Below, piece after piece: positions 24,834-34,635 of a stretch of 64,000 nucleotides of DNA. The translations under genes were made by a program, and so were the position numbers. A model generated the notes under the pieces. It worked only from the letters and a program-made list of their open reading frames with translations, was not told the DNA's origin and ran no database searches. Every line of letters begins with the position of its first letter. Position 1 is the stretch's first letter. Source of the stretch: Clostridia bacterium (GTDB lineage Bacteria; Bacillota; Clostridia; Lachnospirales; Lachnospiraceae); contig CAJTAT010000001.1 of assembly GCA_910574475.1 (NCBI GenBank), positions 496,001-560,000 of the forward strand, in the 5' to 3' direction.

Positions 24834-26879
24834 CTACTCTGCCTCGCCGGAAGCCATGGGCTCATTCATATAGGCATCAAATCCTGTCATAACCCTGGGA
24901 ATCACATAATGGCTGCCGCCGCGTCCCTTCACGTCTTCTATCATCATAGCCACAAGCAGTGGGTGATCGGTATTCTCCACACAAATGCCTACAAACCAGC
25001 CAAGCTCCGTACCATTCGTATCTTCTTTGGAATCTTTAATCTCCGCTGTCCCAGTCTTTCCAGCCAGCCGGTAATTCTCCCGGGCGGCTTCATGAGCGCT
25101 TCCTTCCTCCTGCTCTACTACTTCATAGAGATCTTCCAGTACAATCTTGGCCGCCTCTGATGAAAAGACCTTTTCTTTCCAGAAAGCAGTGCTTTCCCCT
25201 TCTCTTAAATAAGGTTTCACCATGTTTCCTTCATTGACCAGAGCGGAATACATGGACGCCAAATGCACAGGATTCACCAATATCTTTCCCTGGCCATAAC
25301 CACTGTCTGCCAACTCTGTCTCAGAGGCAAACTTCCCTTCCTCTCCATAGGAGGAAGTCTTTAAGGAAAAATCAAAATCCAGGGTTTCTCCAAACCCCGC
25401 CCGGTCAAGGCCTTTGGCCATCTTATTACTTCCCATGGCAATAGCTGCTTTAGCAAAATAAATATTGTCAGAATGAATGAGAGCATTTTCCAGGTTTTTC
25501 ACTGGGTAGTCCTCCAGGGTTGTCACATAATAATTCCCCCAGCTACTATCCTTCTGCCAGCTAAGTCCCTCATTTTTTACATCCATATCTGGATCCAGGC
25601 TTCCGTCTGTGAGCCCAAGAGCCGCTACAATTGGCTTAAAAGCGGAGCCAGGAACCCAGGATGCCAGAAATCGGTTATAAAGAGGCTGGGCCTCATCCCC
25701 ATTCACCGCCTCCCATGCGCTGGAGGTATACCCCATGACAAAATCATTGGGATCATAGGCTGGCGCACTCACCAAAGCGCGGACAGCTCCGCTCTTTGGA
25801 TCCATGGCAACCGCACATCCCTCGTCGCCTTCCATTTCCTGGTACAAATATTGCTGCAGGGTAATATCAATGGTCAGCTTCACATCCTGCCCATCCTCCG
25901 GTGCTTTTTCCAGAACTATACTTTTCACATCACCCTGCTCATCCAGGATCTGAATGATATACCCATCTCTGGGACGCAGTATGTCTTCATACAATCTCTC
26001 TGCTCCCGCCTTGCCGATGATACTATTTCTATTATACCCCTGGCCTGTCCGTTCTTCAAGCTCTTCCGCCGTAATATTCTGCACATATCCTGTAAGCTGA
26101 GCCGCTTTTTCCCCGAATGGATAATACCGCAGGGTCGTATCTGTGATCCCGATTCCCGGAATCTCGAGCAACTGTTCTTTCAGATCATAATTCTCCTTGG
26201 AAACAATCCTTAGCGGTACAAAGGTATCATCCCTTACCCAGCTTGCACTCAAAGCCGTCTCAATCTTTTCTACGCTCATTTCCAAAAGCTCAGAAATACC
26301 GGCAATGGCAGCCTCGCGATCTTCTGGGAGGCTTCCTGGTACGATTCCCACAGAGGAAGCCACTCCTTCCCTGGCCAGCTCCACTTGATTGCAATCGTAA
26401 ATATTTCCCCTTTTTGCGGGGGTAGTCACTACCCGGACCTTATCTGTATTCTGAAGGTTGGGGAAAATGTCCTGGCTGTCCCAGCTCATCTTGTAAGCCC
26501 CTTCCTCATCCTTTGTAAAAATAGCCGCAGAGTCAAAGGATAACTCTCCTGCAAGAGTCTGCATGGTCAGAGTGTATCTCACCCGACGGGTGTCTGCTTT
26601 TTGCTCCTTCTTTGTCTCCTCCTCATCCTGGAGCGTCACCTGGATATCTGTGGCCTCAATGCCACCATAAATATTTTTATACCGCTCAACATACGTTTCC
26701 TGATCAACCGTCTCCTGAGTCTCTGGTGTCAGATAGGTGTACATCTCTTCGTAATTCCCCTGATTCAGCAGACTCATATATTCTAAAAGTAATTCCTTCG
26801 GCTGGGGCTGTTTATCCTTGCAGCCAGACAGCAGTCCCAGACATAAGATCATTAAGATTCCTGCGATGCTTCGTTTCAT
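24834..26879 (-). CDS. penicillin-binding protein with MecA-like N-terminal domain
   Basis: This 681-residue class B transpeptidase has a lipoprotein-type signal ending LLSGC. An NTF2-like (MecA_N) domain spans about 25-135 (ELLLEYMSLLNQGNYEEM), followed by a dimerisation domain. The catalytic domain has SAFK (in GSAFKPIVA), SDN (in HSDNIYFAK), and KTGTAE. It cross-links peptidoglycan in the cell wall. Unlike most class B enzymes, which have a plain membrane anchor, a Cys follows the signal here. ATG 26879 was chosen because GGAAGGAG lies directly before it. Confidence 0.9.
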   Translation of the reverse strand: MKRSIAGILMILCLGLLSGCKDKQPQPKELLLEYMSLLNQGNYEEMYTYLTPETQETVDQETYVERYKNIYGGIEATDIQVTLQDEEETKKEQKADTRRVRYTLTMQTLAGELSFDSAAIFTKDEEGAYKMSWDSQDIFPNLQNTDKVRVVTTPAKRGNIYDCNQVELAREGVASSVGIVPGSLPEDREAAIAGISELLEMSVEKIETALSASWVRDDTFVPLRIVSKENYDLKEQLLEIPGIGITDTTLRYYPFGEKAAQLTGYVQNITAEELEERTGQGYNRNSIIGKAGAERLYEDILRPRDGYIIQILDEQGDVKSIVLEKAPEDGQDVKLTIDITLQQYLYQEMEGDEGCAVAMDPKSGAVRALVSAPAYDPNDFVMGYTSSAWEAVNGDEAQPLYNRFLASWVPGSAFKPIVAALGLTDGSLDPDMDVKNEGLSWQKDSSWGNYYVTTLEDYPVKNLENALIHSDNIYFAKAAIAMGSNKMAKGLDRAGFGETLDFDFSLKTSSYGEEGKFASETELADSGYGQGKILVNPVHLASMYSALVNEGNMVKPYLREGESTAFWKEKVFSSEAAKIVLEDLYEVVEQEEGSAHEAARENYRLAGKTGTAEIKDSKEDTNGTELGWFVGICVENTDHPLLVAMMIEDVKGRGGSHYVIPRVMTGFDAYMNEPMASGEAE

Positions 26880-26935
26880 GTTGCTCTCCTTCCTGAATAA
26901 TCGAGTAGGGAAGGTTTTCCCTGTGGACATATAAG

Positions 26936-26980
26936 AAAAAGCGCCGGAACCCGTCAACCTACAGACTTCCTGCGCTTTTT
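26936..26980 (-). terminator. intrinsic terminator after tRNA-Trp
   Basis: AAAAAGCGC (26972-26980 on the complement) pairs with GCGCTTTTT (26936-26944) and continues with an AGGAA/TTCC match. It lies immediately after the tRNA-Trp gene and ends in a run of T on the minus strand. Confidence 0.75.
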
Positions 26981-26985
26981 GCTCC

Positions 26986-27056
26986 CAGGGGATGAGAGAA
27001 TCGAACTCCCACTAAGGGTTTTGGAGACCCCTGTCATGCCATTTGACCAATCCCCT
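26986..27056 (-). tRNA. tRNA-Trp (anticodon CCA)
   Basis: The minus strand forms a cloverleaf: acceptor AGGGGAT/ATCCCCT, D-arm GGTCAAATGGCATGACA, anticodon stem GGGGT/ACCCT with loop CTCCAAA (anticodon CCA), T-arm GGGAGTTCGATTCTCTC. The discriminator base is G, as expected for Trp. The 3' CCA is not encoded. A terminator follows. Confidence 0.94.
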
Positions 27057-27137
27057 ATGTAAAACGTACTTTATATTTATATCATATATAAGGGGCTTTT
27101 GTCAATGTCTATTTTATGCTTTTTCAAAAGCTCTGTA

Positions 27138-28502
27138 CTATTTACGGATCAGGCGCACCGCATCTGCCACAGTCCGTACACCATAAAGTCTGACTCCCTC
27201 AATCTCTCCCATCTGTTCCCTGCACACCTCTGGAAGGATTACCGTAGTAAATCCCAGCTTTCTGGCCTCCTGTACCCGCTGAGAAGCCTGGCTGACTGCC
27301 CGCACCTCTCCGCTTAGGCCCACTTCTCCAAAGACAAGCACCTTCTCATCAATGGGTCTATCCTGGTAGCTGGACACGACAGCAAGGATCACGCCCAGGT
27401 CAATAGCCGGCTCGCTGATTCTAATTCCCCCTGCAATGTTCACATATACATCCTGATTCCCAAGCTTCAAGTTCATGCGTTTTTCCAGAACGGCTAAAAG
27501 TAGATTGATCCGGTTGTAATCCATGCCTGCGGCGGCCCTCCTGGGCACCGCCAGGGTACTGTGGCAGACCAGTGCCTGAATCTCTAAGAGAATGGGCCTG
27601 GTTCCCTCCATAGAGCATGCCACTACCGAGCCGGAAGCTGCTTCCAGACGACCGTTTAACATAAACTCAGAGGGATTCTGTACCTCTGTCAATCCGCTCT
27701 CTCTCATTTCAAATACGCCGATCTCATTGGTTGAGCCGAAACGGTTCTTCACTCCACGCAAGATACGATAGGAGGCATGGCGATCTCCCTCAAAATAGAG
27801 CACCGTATCCACCATATGCTCCAATACCCGGGGCCCTGCCACAGTCCCCTCTTTCGTCACATGCCCCACGATAAAGACCGAAATACCGAGACCCTTGGCA
27901 AGCTGCATCAAAACAGAAGTAGATTCTCTGACCTGAGATACACTACCCGGAGCAGAACTTATTTCCTCATTGTACATGGTTTGAATGGAGTCAATGATCA
28001 CCACATCCGGCTTTCTCTGGCGAATCGTCTCAGCTATGAGATTAAGATTCGTCTCACACAGCAAAAGCAATTGGTCCGAAAACTTCCCAATGCGGGCTGC
28101 ACGCAACTTGATCTGCTTTAGGGATTCCTCACCAGATATGTATAAGACATTTTTCTCATCCTCAGACAGCTTTTGGCAGACTTGCAGAAGAAGCGTGGAT
28201 TTTCCAATCCCCGGATCTCCTCCCACAAGTACCAGGGAGCCTGGCACAATACCGCCTCCCAGCACCCGATCAAGTTCATCCATTCGGGTGGACATCCGCT
28301 CCTCATCTTTTGTCTCAATAGAAGAAAGGCAGACCGGACCAGCGGCTGCCCTCTCTCTCTGTACTACTTTCGTACTTTTTTTCTCTATGGTTTCCTCTAC
28401 AAATGTGTTCCATTCCCGGCAGGCGGGACACTGGCCAAGCCATTTGGCCGACTCATGCCCGCAGCTCTGACAGAAGAACACGGTAGTCTTTCCTTTTGCC
28501 AT
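27138..28502 (-). CDS. radA: DNA repair protein RadA
   Basis: This 454-residue protein has an N-terminal C4 zinc finger (CQSCGHESAKWLGQCPAC), a RecA-like ATPase with Walker A GGDPGIGKSTLL, the RadA-specific KNRFGS motif, and a C-terminal Lon-like domain. It migrates branched DNA during recombinational repair. ATG 28502 lies 8 bases after the preceding gene's stop. Confidence 0.95.
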   Translation of the reverse strand: MAKGKTTVFFCQSCGHESAKWLGQCPACREWNTFVEETIEKKSTKVVQRERAAAGPVCLSSIETKDEERMSTRMDELDRVLGGGIVPGSLVLVGGDPGIGKSTLLLQVCQKLSEDEKNVLYISGEESLKQIKLRAARIGKFSDQLLLLCETNLNLIAETIRQRKPDVVIIDSIQTMYNEEISSAPGSVSQVRESTSVLMQLAKGLGISVFIVGHVTKEGTVAGPRVLEHMVDTVLYFEGDRHASYRILRGVKNRFGSTNEIGVFEMRESGLTEVQNPSEFMLNGRLEAASGSVVACSMEGTRPILLEIQALVCHSTLAVPRRAAAGMDYNRINLLLAVLEKRMNLKLGNQDVYVNIAGGIRISEPAIDLGVILAVVSSYQDRPIDEKVLVFGEVGLSGEVRAVSQASQRVQEARKLGFTTVILPEVCREQMGEIEGVRLYGVRTVADAVRLIRK

Positions 28503-28510
28503 AATTCTTC

Positions 28511-28924
28511 CTACGCTTTAACTACCTTCACATTTACCTTTTCTTTGCCTCCAAGCTCCACGCTCAGTACCAGCTTTCCGCCCAGATTTGTCCGAATCGC
28601 GCCAGCATCCACACCGTCAACAATGGTCAGGTACTCTGTATCGTCTTCCATGCCAAGGGTAATCTGCGCATCCTCCGGTCCCTCCACCTGAAACTCTACC
28701 TGTTCGGCAGTGACCTGAAAATGCTCTACGGCTGTTCCCGGTACAGACTCATACACGAACAAATCGTTGCGCTCTAGCTTTGTGATCTCCTTAAAAGTCT
28801 TTACTTTGTACAAGTCTCCCTGATGATTAAAATCTTTCAGCTTTGTCTTTACAGCCAGCTCATAATCTCCAAAACTGATACTGCCATCTGCTTCTGAACG
28901 AATTAGCTCTTTTACTGTTGCCAT
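28511..28924 (-). CDS. conserved protein of unknown function
   Basis: This 137-residue protein begins MATVKELIRSEADGSISFGDY after a GGGAGGAC ribosome site (ATG 28924; an ATG at 28942 is less well placed). It is acidic, beta-rich, without signal peptide or membrane helix, and ends in VELGGKEKVNVKVVKA. It lies directly upstream of radA on the same strand. Similar proteins occur in Clostridia but no biochemical role is known to me. Confidence 0.7.
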   Translation of the reverse strand: MATVKELIRSEADGSISFGDYELAVKTKLKDFNHQGDLYKVKTFKEITKLERNDLFVYESVPGTAVEHFQVTAEQVEFQVEGPEDAQITLGMEDDTEYLTIVDGVDAGAIRTNLGGKLVLSVELGGKEKVNVKVVKA

Positions 28925-29017
28925 TTCTTTTGTCCTCCCCATAAAGAGTGTTTAAAATATAGGATGATCTAATTATAAACGATCCGCGGATTCATTTCCA
29001 GTTATTTTGAAAAAGTT

Positions 29018-31459
29018 TTAGATATTCGACACCATGGAAACCTTTCCTTTCCGCATGGTGACAATGATTTCACTGTCTCGCTTTACACGGCCTGCCAAAA
29101 TCTCATCTGCAAGAGTATCTTCTATCTTCGTCTGAATAGCTCGCTTTAAAGGCCGTGCCCCGTATTTTTCATCGTAGGCTGTCTCTACAATATGTGCCTT
29201 GACACTGTCCCGTACTTTCAGGCAGATACCAAGCTGCTTCTCACAGCGCTCACTCAGCTCTCTGAATAGGATAGTCACAATCTTTTTCATCTGCTCTTTA
29301 TTCAAAGCATGGAATACAATAATTTCGTCAATTCTGTTCAAAAACTCTGGTTTGAACATCCGCTTGACTTCCTCCATGACACTTCTCTTCATAGCCTCAT
29401 AATTCTGCTTCTCATCCTCCACAGAGGCAAAGCCCAGACGCTTTGGAGAAATGATGGAGCCGGCCCCTGCATTGGAGGTCATAATAATCACAGTATTTTT
29501 AAAATCGACGGTCCTTCCCTGAGAATCCGTGATCCTGCCGTCATCTAATACCTGTAGCAGGATATTAAATACGTCAGGATGGGCCTTTTCAATCTCATCA
29601 AACAAAATGACCGTGTAAGGATTTCGACGGACCTTCTCACTGAGCTGCCCACCGTCGTCGTGGCCCACATATCCGGGAGGCGCCCCAATAAGCTTAGACA
29701 CACTGTGCTTTTCCATATATTCCGACATATCTACCCGGATCATGGCCTCTTCTCTGCCAAATAGAACTTCTGCCAGAGCCTTGGAGAGCTCTGTCTTTCC
29801 CACTCCGGTGGGTCCCAAAAACAGGAAGGAGCCAATAGGCCGGTTGGGATCCTGCAGGCCTACCCGGCCTCTGCGAACGGCTCTTGCCACAGCCGTCACT
29901 GCTTCGTCCTGAGCGATAACCCGCTTGTGAAGAATCCGCTCCAGTTTCTGGAGTCTCTGTGTCTCTGTCTCAGCCAGCTTATTGACGGGGATCTTTGTCC
30001 AGTCTGAAACGATCTGGGCAATCTCATTTTCTCCCACTACAAAAGCTTTTTTCTTTGTGCTGCGCTCTGCTTTTACGCGCTCTCTCTTTAGCCTTTCCTC
30101 AATCTCCTCCCGCTCTCTTCGCAGACTGGCGGCTCCTACAAAATCCTGGGCTTTCACAGCATTTTCTACTTCCTCCAACAGCTCTGTGCTCTGGCGCTCC
30201 AGCTCTGCAATAATGTGGATAGCCTTATACCCGCCTAGACGCACTTTTGCCGCCGCCTCGTCCATGAGATCAATGGCCTTATCCGGCAAAAATCGATCGC
30301 TGATATATCGTTTGGAAAGCTTTGCTGCCGCCTCCAGGGCTTCGTCTGTAATATCTACCTGGTGATGACGCTCATAACTCCTTCGGATTCCTTTTAATAT
30401 TTCAATCGTCTGCTCCTCTGAAGGTTCCTCCACTACAATGGGCTGGAAACGCCGCTCTAAAGCTGCATCCTTCTCTATATACCTCCGGTATTCTTCTACG
30501 GTTGTAGCGCCAATGAGTTGAAGCTCGCCCCTGGAAAGTGCCGGCTTCAAAATGTTGGAGGCATCCATGGCGCCTTCGGCGCCGCCAGCACCGATAATCG
30601 TATGGAGCTCATCTACAAAAAGCAGCACATTCCCCGCCTGGCATACTTCCTCCATGACTTTCTTGATCCGCTCTTCGAATTCTCCACGATATTTGGAACC
30701 AGCTACCATACCCGTCAAGTCTAGTGTAAGTACCCGTTTTCCTTTTACAGCATCCGGGACGATTCCTTCTACAATATGTCCGGCCAGCCCCTCCACAATG
30801 GCTGTCTTTCCCACGCCCGGCTCTCCAATGAGGCAGGGATTGTTCTTTGTCCTGCGGCTCAAAGTCTGAATCAGGCGGCGGATCTCCTCCTCACGGCCAA
30901 TACAGGGTTCCAATTTCTTCTCCCTGGCAAGAGCTGTCAAATCTCTGCTGTACTGCTCCAGCATCTGGGCTTTGCCCTGCCCTCTTCCACTGCGGGCATA
31001 CTCCTCCCGATATTCTCTTCCTGCCCTTCCCATGGAGTTCAAAAGGGCGTTGTAGAGTTCCTTCACATTTACGCTCATGGTATTCAAAAGACGACTTCCA
31101 GCACACTCCACATCCTTTAACATGGCAATCAAAATATGCTCTGTACCTATCAGCTTTTCCTTAAAGCGTACTGCCTCATGGCCTGCTTCCTCTAATACCC
31201 GCTGCGCCCGGGGCGTAAATCCTGGTCGTTCTTTTAGCCCTGTCCCGTGTTCTGGAGATATGAGCTCCTCAATCAAATGCAAAATAGCCTTTTCTTCCAC
31301 TTTTCGTTCCTTAAGAAGCTGGGAAGCGGCGCAAGTCTTTTCCCGCAAAAGTGCAATCAGAATATGCTCTGTACCCACATAATTTTGATTCAATTCTTTG
31401 GAAACTTTCTTTGCTTTTTCCAGTACACTTTTTGCTTTTTCTGTATATGCCTCAAACAT
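29018..31459 (-). CDS. clpC: ATP-dependent Clp protease ATP-binding subunit ClpC
   Basis: This 813-residue AAA+ unfoldase has two Clp_N repeats (about 5-145, starting FEAYTEKAKSVLEKAK), the first ATPase (GEPGVGKTAIV), a UVR-type middle coiled coil, and the second ATPase (GPTGVGKTELS). It unfolds proteins for ClpP. The usual ctsR-mcsAB neighbours are missing. ATG 31459 follows AGGAGGAG. Confidence 0.95.
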   Translation of the reverse strand: MFEAYTEKAKSVLEKAKKVSKELNQNYVGTEHILIALLREKTCAASQLLKERKVEEKAILHLIEELISPEHGTGLKERPGFTPRAQRVLEEAGHEAVRFKEKLIGTEHILIAMLKDVECAGSRLLNTMSVNVKELYNALLNSMGRAGREYREEYARSGRGQGKAQMLEQYSRDLTALAREKKLEPCIGREEEIRRLIQTLSRRTKNNPCLIGEPGVGKTAIVEGLAGHIVEGIVPDAVKGKRVLTLDLTGMVAGSKYRGEFEERIKKVMEEVCQAGNVLLFVDELHTIIGAGGAEGAMDASNILKPALSRGELQLIGATTVEEYRRYIEKDAALERRFQPIVVEEPSEEQTIEILKGIRRSYERHHQVDITDEALEAAAKLSKRYISDRFLPDKAIDLMDEAAAKVRLGGYKAIHIIAELERQSTELLEEVENAVKAQDFVGAASLRREREEIEERLKRERVKAERSTKKKAFVVGENEIAQIVSDWTKIPVNKLAETETQRLQKLERILHKRVIAQDEAVTAVARAVRRGRVGLQDPNRPIGSFLFLGPTGVGKTELSKALAEVLFGREEAMIRVDMSEYMEKHSVSKLIGAPPGYVGHDDGGQLSEKVRRNPYTVILFDEIEKAHPDVFNILLQVLDDGRITDSQGRTVDFKNTVIIMTSNAGAGSIISPKRLGFASVEDEKQNYEAMKRSVMEEVKRMFKPEFLNRIDEIIVFHALNKEQMKKIVTILFRELSERCEKQLGICLKVRDSVKAHIVETAYDEKYGARPLKRAIQTKIEDTLADEILAGRVKRDSEIIVTMRKGKVSMVSNI

Positions 31460-31629
31460 GAATAACTCCTCCTGCCACAGTGGACAAGGTCGCCCTTCGC
31501 CCACATCCTATCTGTAAATCTTATTATTGCAATCGCAAATATACAAATCCAGTAAGGCGCTTATTTTCCTACTCGCAGCGCGCATGTTGCGACAACAACT
31601 AAATTCTATATGCGCCCTGCGCATAACAA

Positions 31630-31656
31630 GGAGAAACTCGCAAAGCGTGTTTCTCC
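31630..31656 (-). terminator. hairpin after the SH3 gene
   Basis: GGAGAAAC (31630-31637) and GTTTCTCC (31649-31656) form an 8-bp stem with an 11-base loop 30 bases after the stop of the SH3/acidic-tail gene. It lacks a good T-run, so termination may be partial and clpC may be read in part from upstream. Confidence 0.45.
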
Positions 31657-31682
31657 CTAATTAGAAGCTTTCTCTCTTTGTA

Positions 31683-33005
31683 TTATAAATCTAAATCATC
31701 CAAATCCAGGATATCAATGTCAAAATCTTCTTCCAACTCTTCAGCACCATTTTCGGGTATCTGTTTTGCCTTACTCTTTTTCTTCTGGGCTTCCTTTTCT
31801 ACCTCCATGACAGCACTCATATCTATCTCTGGAAGAATTCCACTAAAGTCTTCTTCCAGCGCTTGATCTCGTACTACCTTTTTCTTCTCTTCTTTTTTCC
31901 TTTCTTCTTTTCTTTTCTCTTCTTTTCTTTTCTCTTCTTTCCTCTTCTCCTTTTTTCTTACAACTTCTCGCTCTTCTTCTATTTCGTCTTCTTCGAACTC
32001 GTCCTCGTCAAATTCATCATCGTCGAATTCATCCTCATCAAACTCGTCGTCGTCATATTCATCTTCTTCATCATAGGCCAGCTCATCATCTTCATCTTCA
32101 GGCTCCGCCCATTTTTTCTTCACAGCTTTCACGAAATCATCAAAGCCATCATCGTCATAGCTTTTGGATGAACCTTTGATCTCATTACTTTCCTCATCAT
32201 CGTCTTCGTCATCTTCCTCATCATCGTCATAGTATTCATAAGCCGCATCTCTATATTTGATAGCAAATATTATAACTAGGACTAGCAAGATAACACTCAA
32301 AACAGCCAGGCCAAGAATAATATAAAGGCGTTGGCTTAACTGCTTTGCATGCTCTTCCTGACGCTGGGTTAGCTCAGTTTGAAGAGCATCGATAAGTCCT
32401 TCAGACTCTCCGCTACCGGAAAACTGTCCCATCTCTCTCTGAAATGTATTATCCTGGGGATCATAGTAGAACCAGCCAGTGCTTCCATCTGACTTTGAGG
32501 CGTAGACCAGATACAACTCTTGCCCTCCTGTCAGAGATGAGTCTACCTGCCATGCAGTGATATTCCCGTCCCCCACCATAATGCTTGTCTGTGTCAGTGA
32601 ACCTGAACCCGCATAAGCTTCCTCCGGTTCCTGAATTGAGTATTCCCCGGATCCGCTACCTTCAGCCTCCTGGCCGTCCTCAACTTCTGAGACAGTCAGC
32701 ATATCGGCGCGAATCCAGCCCGACGTCTCCGCTTCTTCATAAATAAATGAAACATTGTACCAGGTCTGGCCATCACTGTCCTCCGCCTGATCTATCACAT
32801 CCACCGTTGTATTGGCTGGTAGCTTGCAGACACTGTCAGAAGATGCGTTTGCCTCTGAGCGAACATTTACATTGTCTGACTGCACGGTCCCAACCTGGGC
32901 TGCCAGACCGGTGATTCCCGACATAAAAAACATGAAACTGGCAGCACAGATAGCCGCCCATTTATAGAATTTTCTGCTTCTCGAATACTCGTGCAGTTTT
33001 CTCAT
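31683..33005 (-). CDS. exported SH3-domain protein with membrane helix and highly charged cytosolic tail
   Basis: This 440-residue protein has a signal-like helix (WAAICAASFMFFMSGITG), an extracytoplasmic bacterial SH3 domain (VGTVQSDNVNVRSEANASSD, about 38-110), a Ser/Gly-rich linker, one membrane helix (IILGLAVLSVILLVLVII, near 250), and a C-terminal tail of about 160 residues. The tail is first acidic (Asp/Glu clusters) and then Arg/Lys/Glu-rich (KRKEEKRKEEKRKEE). SH3b binding to cell wall is known; the tail function is not. The coding DNA for the tail is a near-microsatellite of TTCTTTTCT (31900-31960). ATG 33005 follows GGAGGAG. Confidence 0.78.
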   Translation of the reverse strand: MRKLHEYSRSRKFYKWAAICAASFMFFMSGITGLAAQVGTVQSDNVNVRSEANASSDSVCKLPANTTVDVIDQAEDSDGQTWYNVSFIYEEAETSGWIRADMLTVSEVEDGQEAEGSGSGEYSIQEPEEAYAGSGSLTQTSIMVGDGNITAWQVDSSLTGGQELYLVYASKSDGSTGWFYYDPQDNTFQREMGQFSGSGESEGLIDALQTELTQRQEEHAKQLSQRLYIILGLAVLSVILLVLVIIFAIKYRDAAYEYYDDDEEDDEDDDEESNEIKGSSKSYDDDGFDDFVKAVKKKWAEPEDEDDELAYDEEDEYDDDEFDEDEFDDDEFDEDEFEEDEIEEEREVVRKKEKRKEEKRKEEKRKEERKKEEKKKVVRDQALEEDFSGILPEIDMSAVMEVEKEAQKKKSKAKQIPENGAEELEEDFDIDILDLDDLDL

Positions 33006-33119
33006 TTTGTTCTCCTCCGTTTTATGTTGTGTATCTTGTAATAGTTCGCTTTTTCTCAAATATTCGGGCATAATCCCAGGCCCGTTAAGGCTTGAGGCTT
33101 TTATGCACAGTATAGTGTT

Positions 33120-33148
33120 ATTATAATCGTAAAAGGTGGGGTTGTCAA
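33120..33148 (-). promoter_or_regulatory. promoter of the SH3-domain gene
   Basis: On the minus strand TTGACA (33143-33148) and TATAAT (33120-33125) are perfect consensus with 17-bp spacing, about 115 bp before ATG 33005. Confidence 0.8.
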
Positions 33149-33170
33149 ATGAGAGATTCTATTAGATAGT

Positions 33171-34111
33171 GTAAGTTTATTGTAGGAATAGGACAGACAG
33201 AATAGCCCCTTGATCCGGTCAGACTGATTGACCTTCTTTACTATACCTGTTCTTTTCTCTTCCTACAAGCCCCAGATATGATTCTTTAGCGCCGCGATCT
33301 TTCTGATCTGTGTATACGGTATCGTGTAGACAGGCAGCTCTGCCAGCGCTCCCTGTGCCTTCCGGTTCTTTCGCTCGCTCTTTAATACTTCTTCCGCTGA
33401 ACAGATCACTTCTTCCATCCCCGCAGCCCTTGGCAGTTCCTGTTTCTGGTATCTTACGAGCGTCAGCATATCCCCGCCATTCTTTTTATATACCCTAAGG
33501 CGCGCCATCTTATCCGCTCCTGTCTTTGACCACCCAAGGGGTCTTGAACTCATCCTGTCCGCATAGATGTGGCTGATATGCCCTTCTGCGCTACAATGGA
33601 TGTCATCCTCTTTGTTCCTCACCCCGTTCATGATCGCAGACCAGTTCCCCAGGATATAATCCCTGGATGCCCCTACCGCTTTCTGTTTGCTCTCTGTATC
33701 TGTGATGCCGATGATCCTCTCAAAGACCTCCGCCGCATCCTTTTTCCTCTTCCCGTTTATCGCACCCCATATCTCACTCCGGGCATCCTGCGCACCACCC
33801 GCCATCCCGGTCTCAGTTCTTTCCTGTCATGGAGTAGGGTATCATAGAACTCCCATTCCTCCACAATCATGGACAGTCCCAATCCAATGACACTGTCCGT
33901 CACTCCCTGTACCATCTCCGCAACCTTTGTCATGTCTGATGCATAGCTGTTAAAAACTTTTTCTAACTTTTTTACCCCTTCTGCCTGAAACTGTTGTATA
34001 CTGTTGATCATGGAAGCACCTCTTTCTTTGGATTTTTTTCGCCAATCAAATCCTAACACAGAAAAAGGTGCTTTCCTATTTCTTTCTATTCTGTTTTCCT
34101 ACAAAAACTTT
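33171..34111 (-). mobile_element. ISLre2-family insertion sequence, deleted
   Basis: A 941-bp element bounded by imperfect terminal inverted repeats. The left end reads GTAAGTTTATTGTAGGAA (33171-33188); the right end (34094-34111) is complementary at 15 of 18 positions. ISLre2 elements are usually about 1.5 kb. Inside is a transposase with the family's N- and C-terminal parts but no central section. No target duplication is evident. The right end lies three bases from the stop codon of the DUF2752 gene. Confidence 0.7.
33263..34011 (-). pseudogene. ISLre2-family transposase, internally deleted and frameshifted
   Basis: From ATG 34011 (GAGGTGC upstream) one frame gives MINSIQQFQAEGVKKLEKVF and continues to GWRVVRR. 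A second frame then supplies AQDARSEIWGAI, CSAEGHISHIYADRMSSRPLG and the family ending NHIWGL at 33263. These are the two ends of an ISLre2 (UPF0236-like) transposase of about 470 residues. Around 200 central residues, including catalytic Asp region, are missing at the junction near 33790. The element cannot move by itself. Confidence 0.78.
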
Positions 34112-34114
34112 ACC

Positions 34115-34507
34115 CTAGCGAAGGGATGGAGGAAATCCATTTACCATTCGATATCCATATAGGATTAACGTGCCAAGCAAAAGGACAATCAAAAAGATTC
34201 TCAAATAGGTTGACTTTTTGTCACGCACATATCTGTCAATCACGAATCCAATGCCGAATACAATCCAGCCGTATATCAAAGGGTGAAGCTGCCAGGCCTG
34301 TGTCCATTGCCCTGTCAGTACCAGGACAAGTGCGCGTGTCATACCGCAACCGGGGCAGGGCATATGTATCAAAATCATCATGGGGCAAAACTGGTTAAAC
34401 AGAAAATGTACTGTCAGGTAATAGATAGCAAGCCCCAAGCCTGCAAAGCGTAAATTGTATAGATCTCTTAACAGACGTCTAACCCCTAACTTCATTTGCC
34501 TGTACAT
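34115..34507 (-). CDS. DUF2752 membrane protein
   Basis: This small protein (130 residues from ATG 34507, or 141 from ATG 34540) has the DUF2752 motif CPGCGMTRALV between membrane helices and a second helix pair at the C-terminus. Family members are short membrane proteins of unknown function. The start is uncertain: AGGAGG lies between the two candidate ATGs, favouring 34507 though with long spacing. Its stop is three bases from the end of a decayed IS. Confidence 0.8.
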   Translation of the reverse strand: MYRQMKLGVRRLLRDLYNLRFAGLGLAIYYLTVHFLFNQFCPMMILIHMPCPGCGMTRALVLVLTGQWTQAWQLHPLIYGWIVFGIGFVIDRYVRDKKSTYLRIFLIVLLLGTLILYGYRMVNGFPPSLR

Positions 34508-34561
34508 TCTCCGGTTTCGCCTCCTTCTGCCAATAAACATCCTGATAATTTTCAGTCTCCG

Positions 34562-34595
34562 AAAAAAGAAGGCTGCGAAACAATCCGCAACCTTC
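34562..34595 (-). terminator. intrinsic terminator of fba
   Basis: GAAGGCTGCG (34568-34577) pairs with CGCAACCTTC (34586-34595) with one mismatch; on the minus strand it is followed by six T (34562-34567). It lies 40 bases after the fba stop. Confidence 0.8.
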
Positions 34596-34635
34596 CTGTT
34601 ATTCCTATCAATACGTTTTACTCAATTAGCAAATC

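Noticed and set aside
31863..32171. Plus-strand frame rich in Phe/Ile opposite the SH3 tail
   Set aside because: It is the reverse of the Lys/Glu-coding simple repeat, without start signals.
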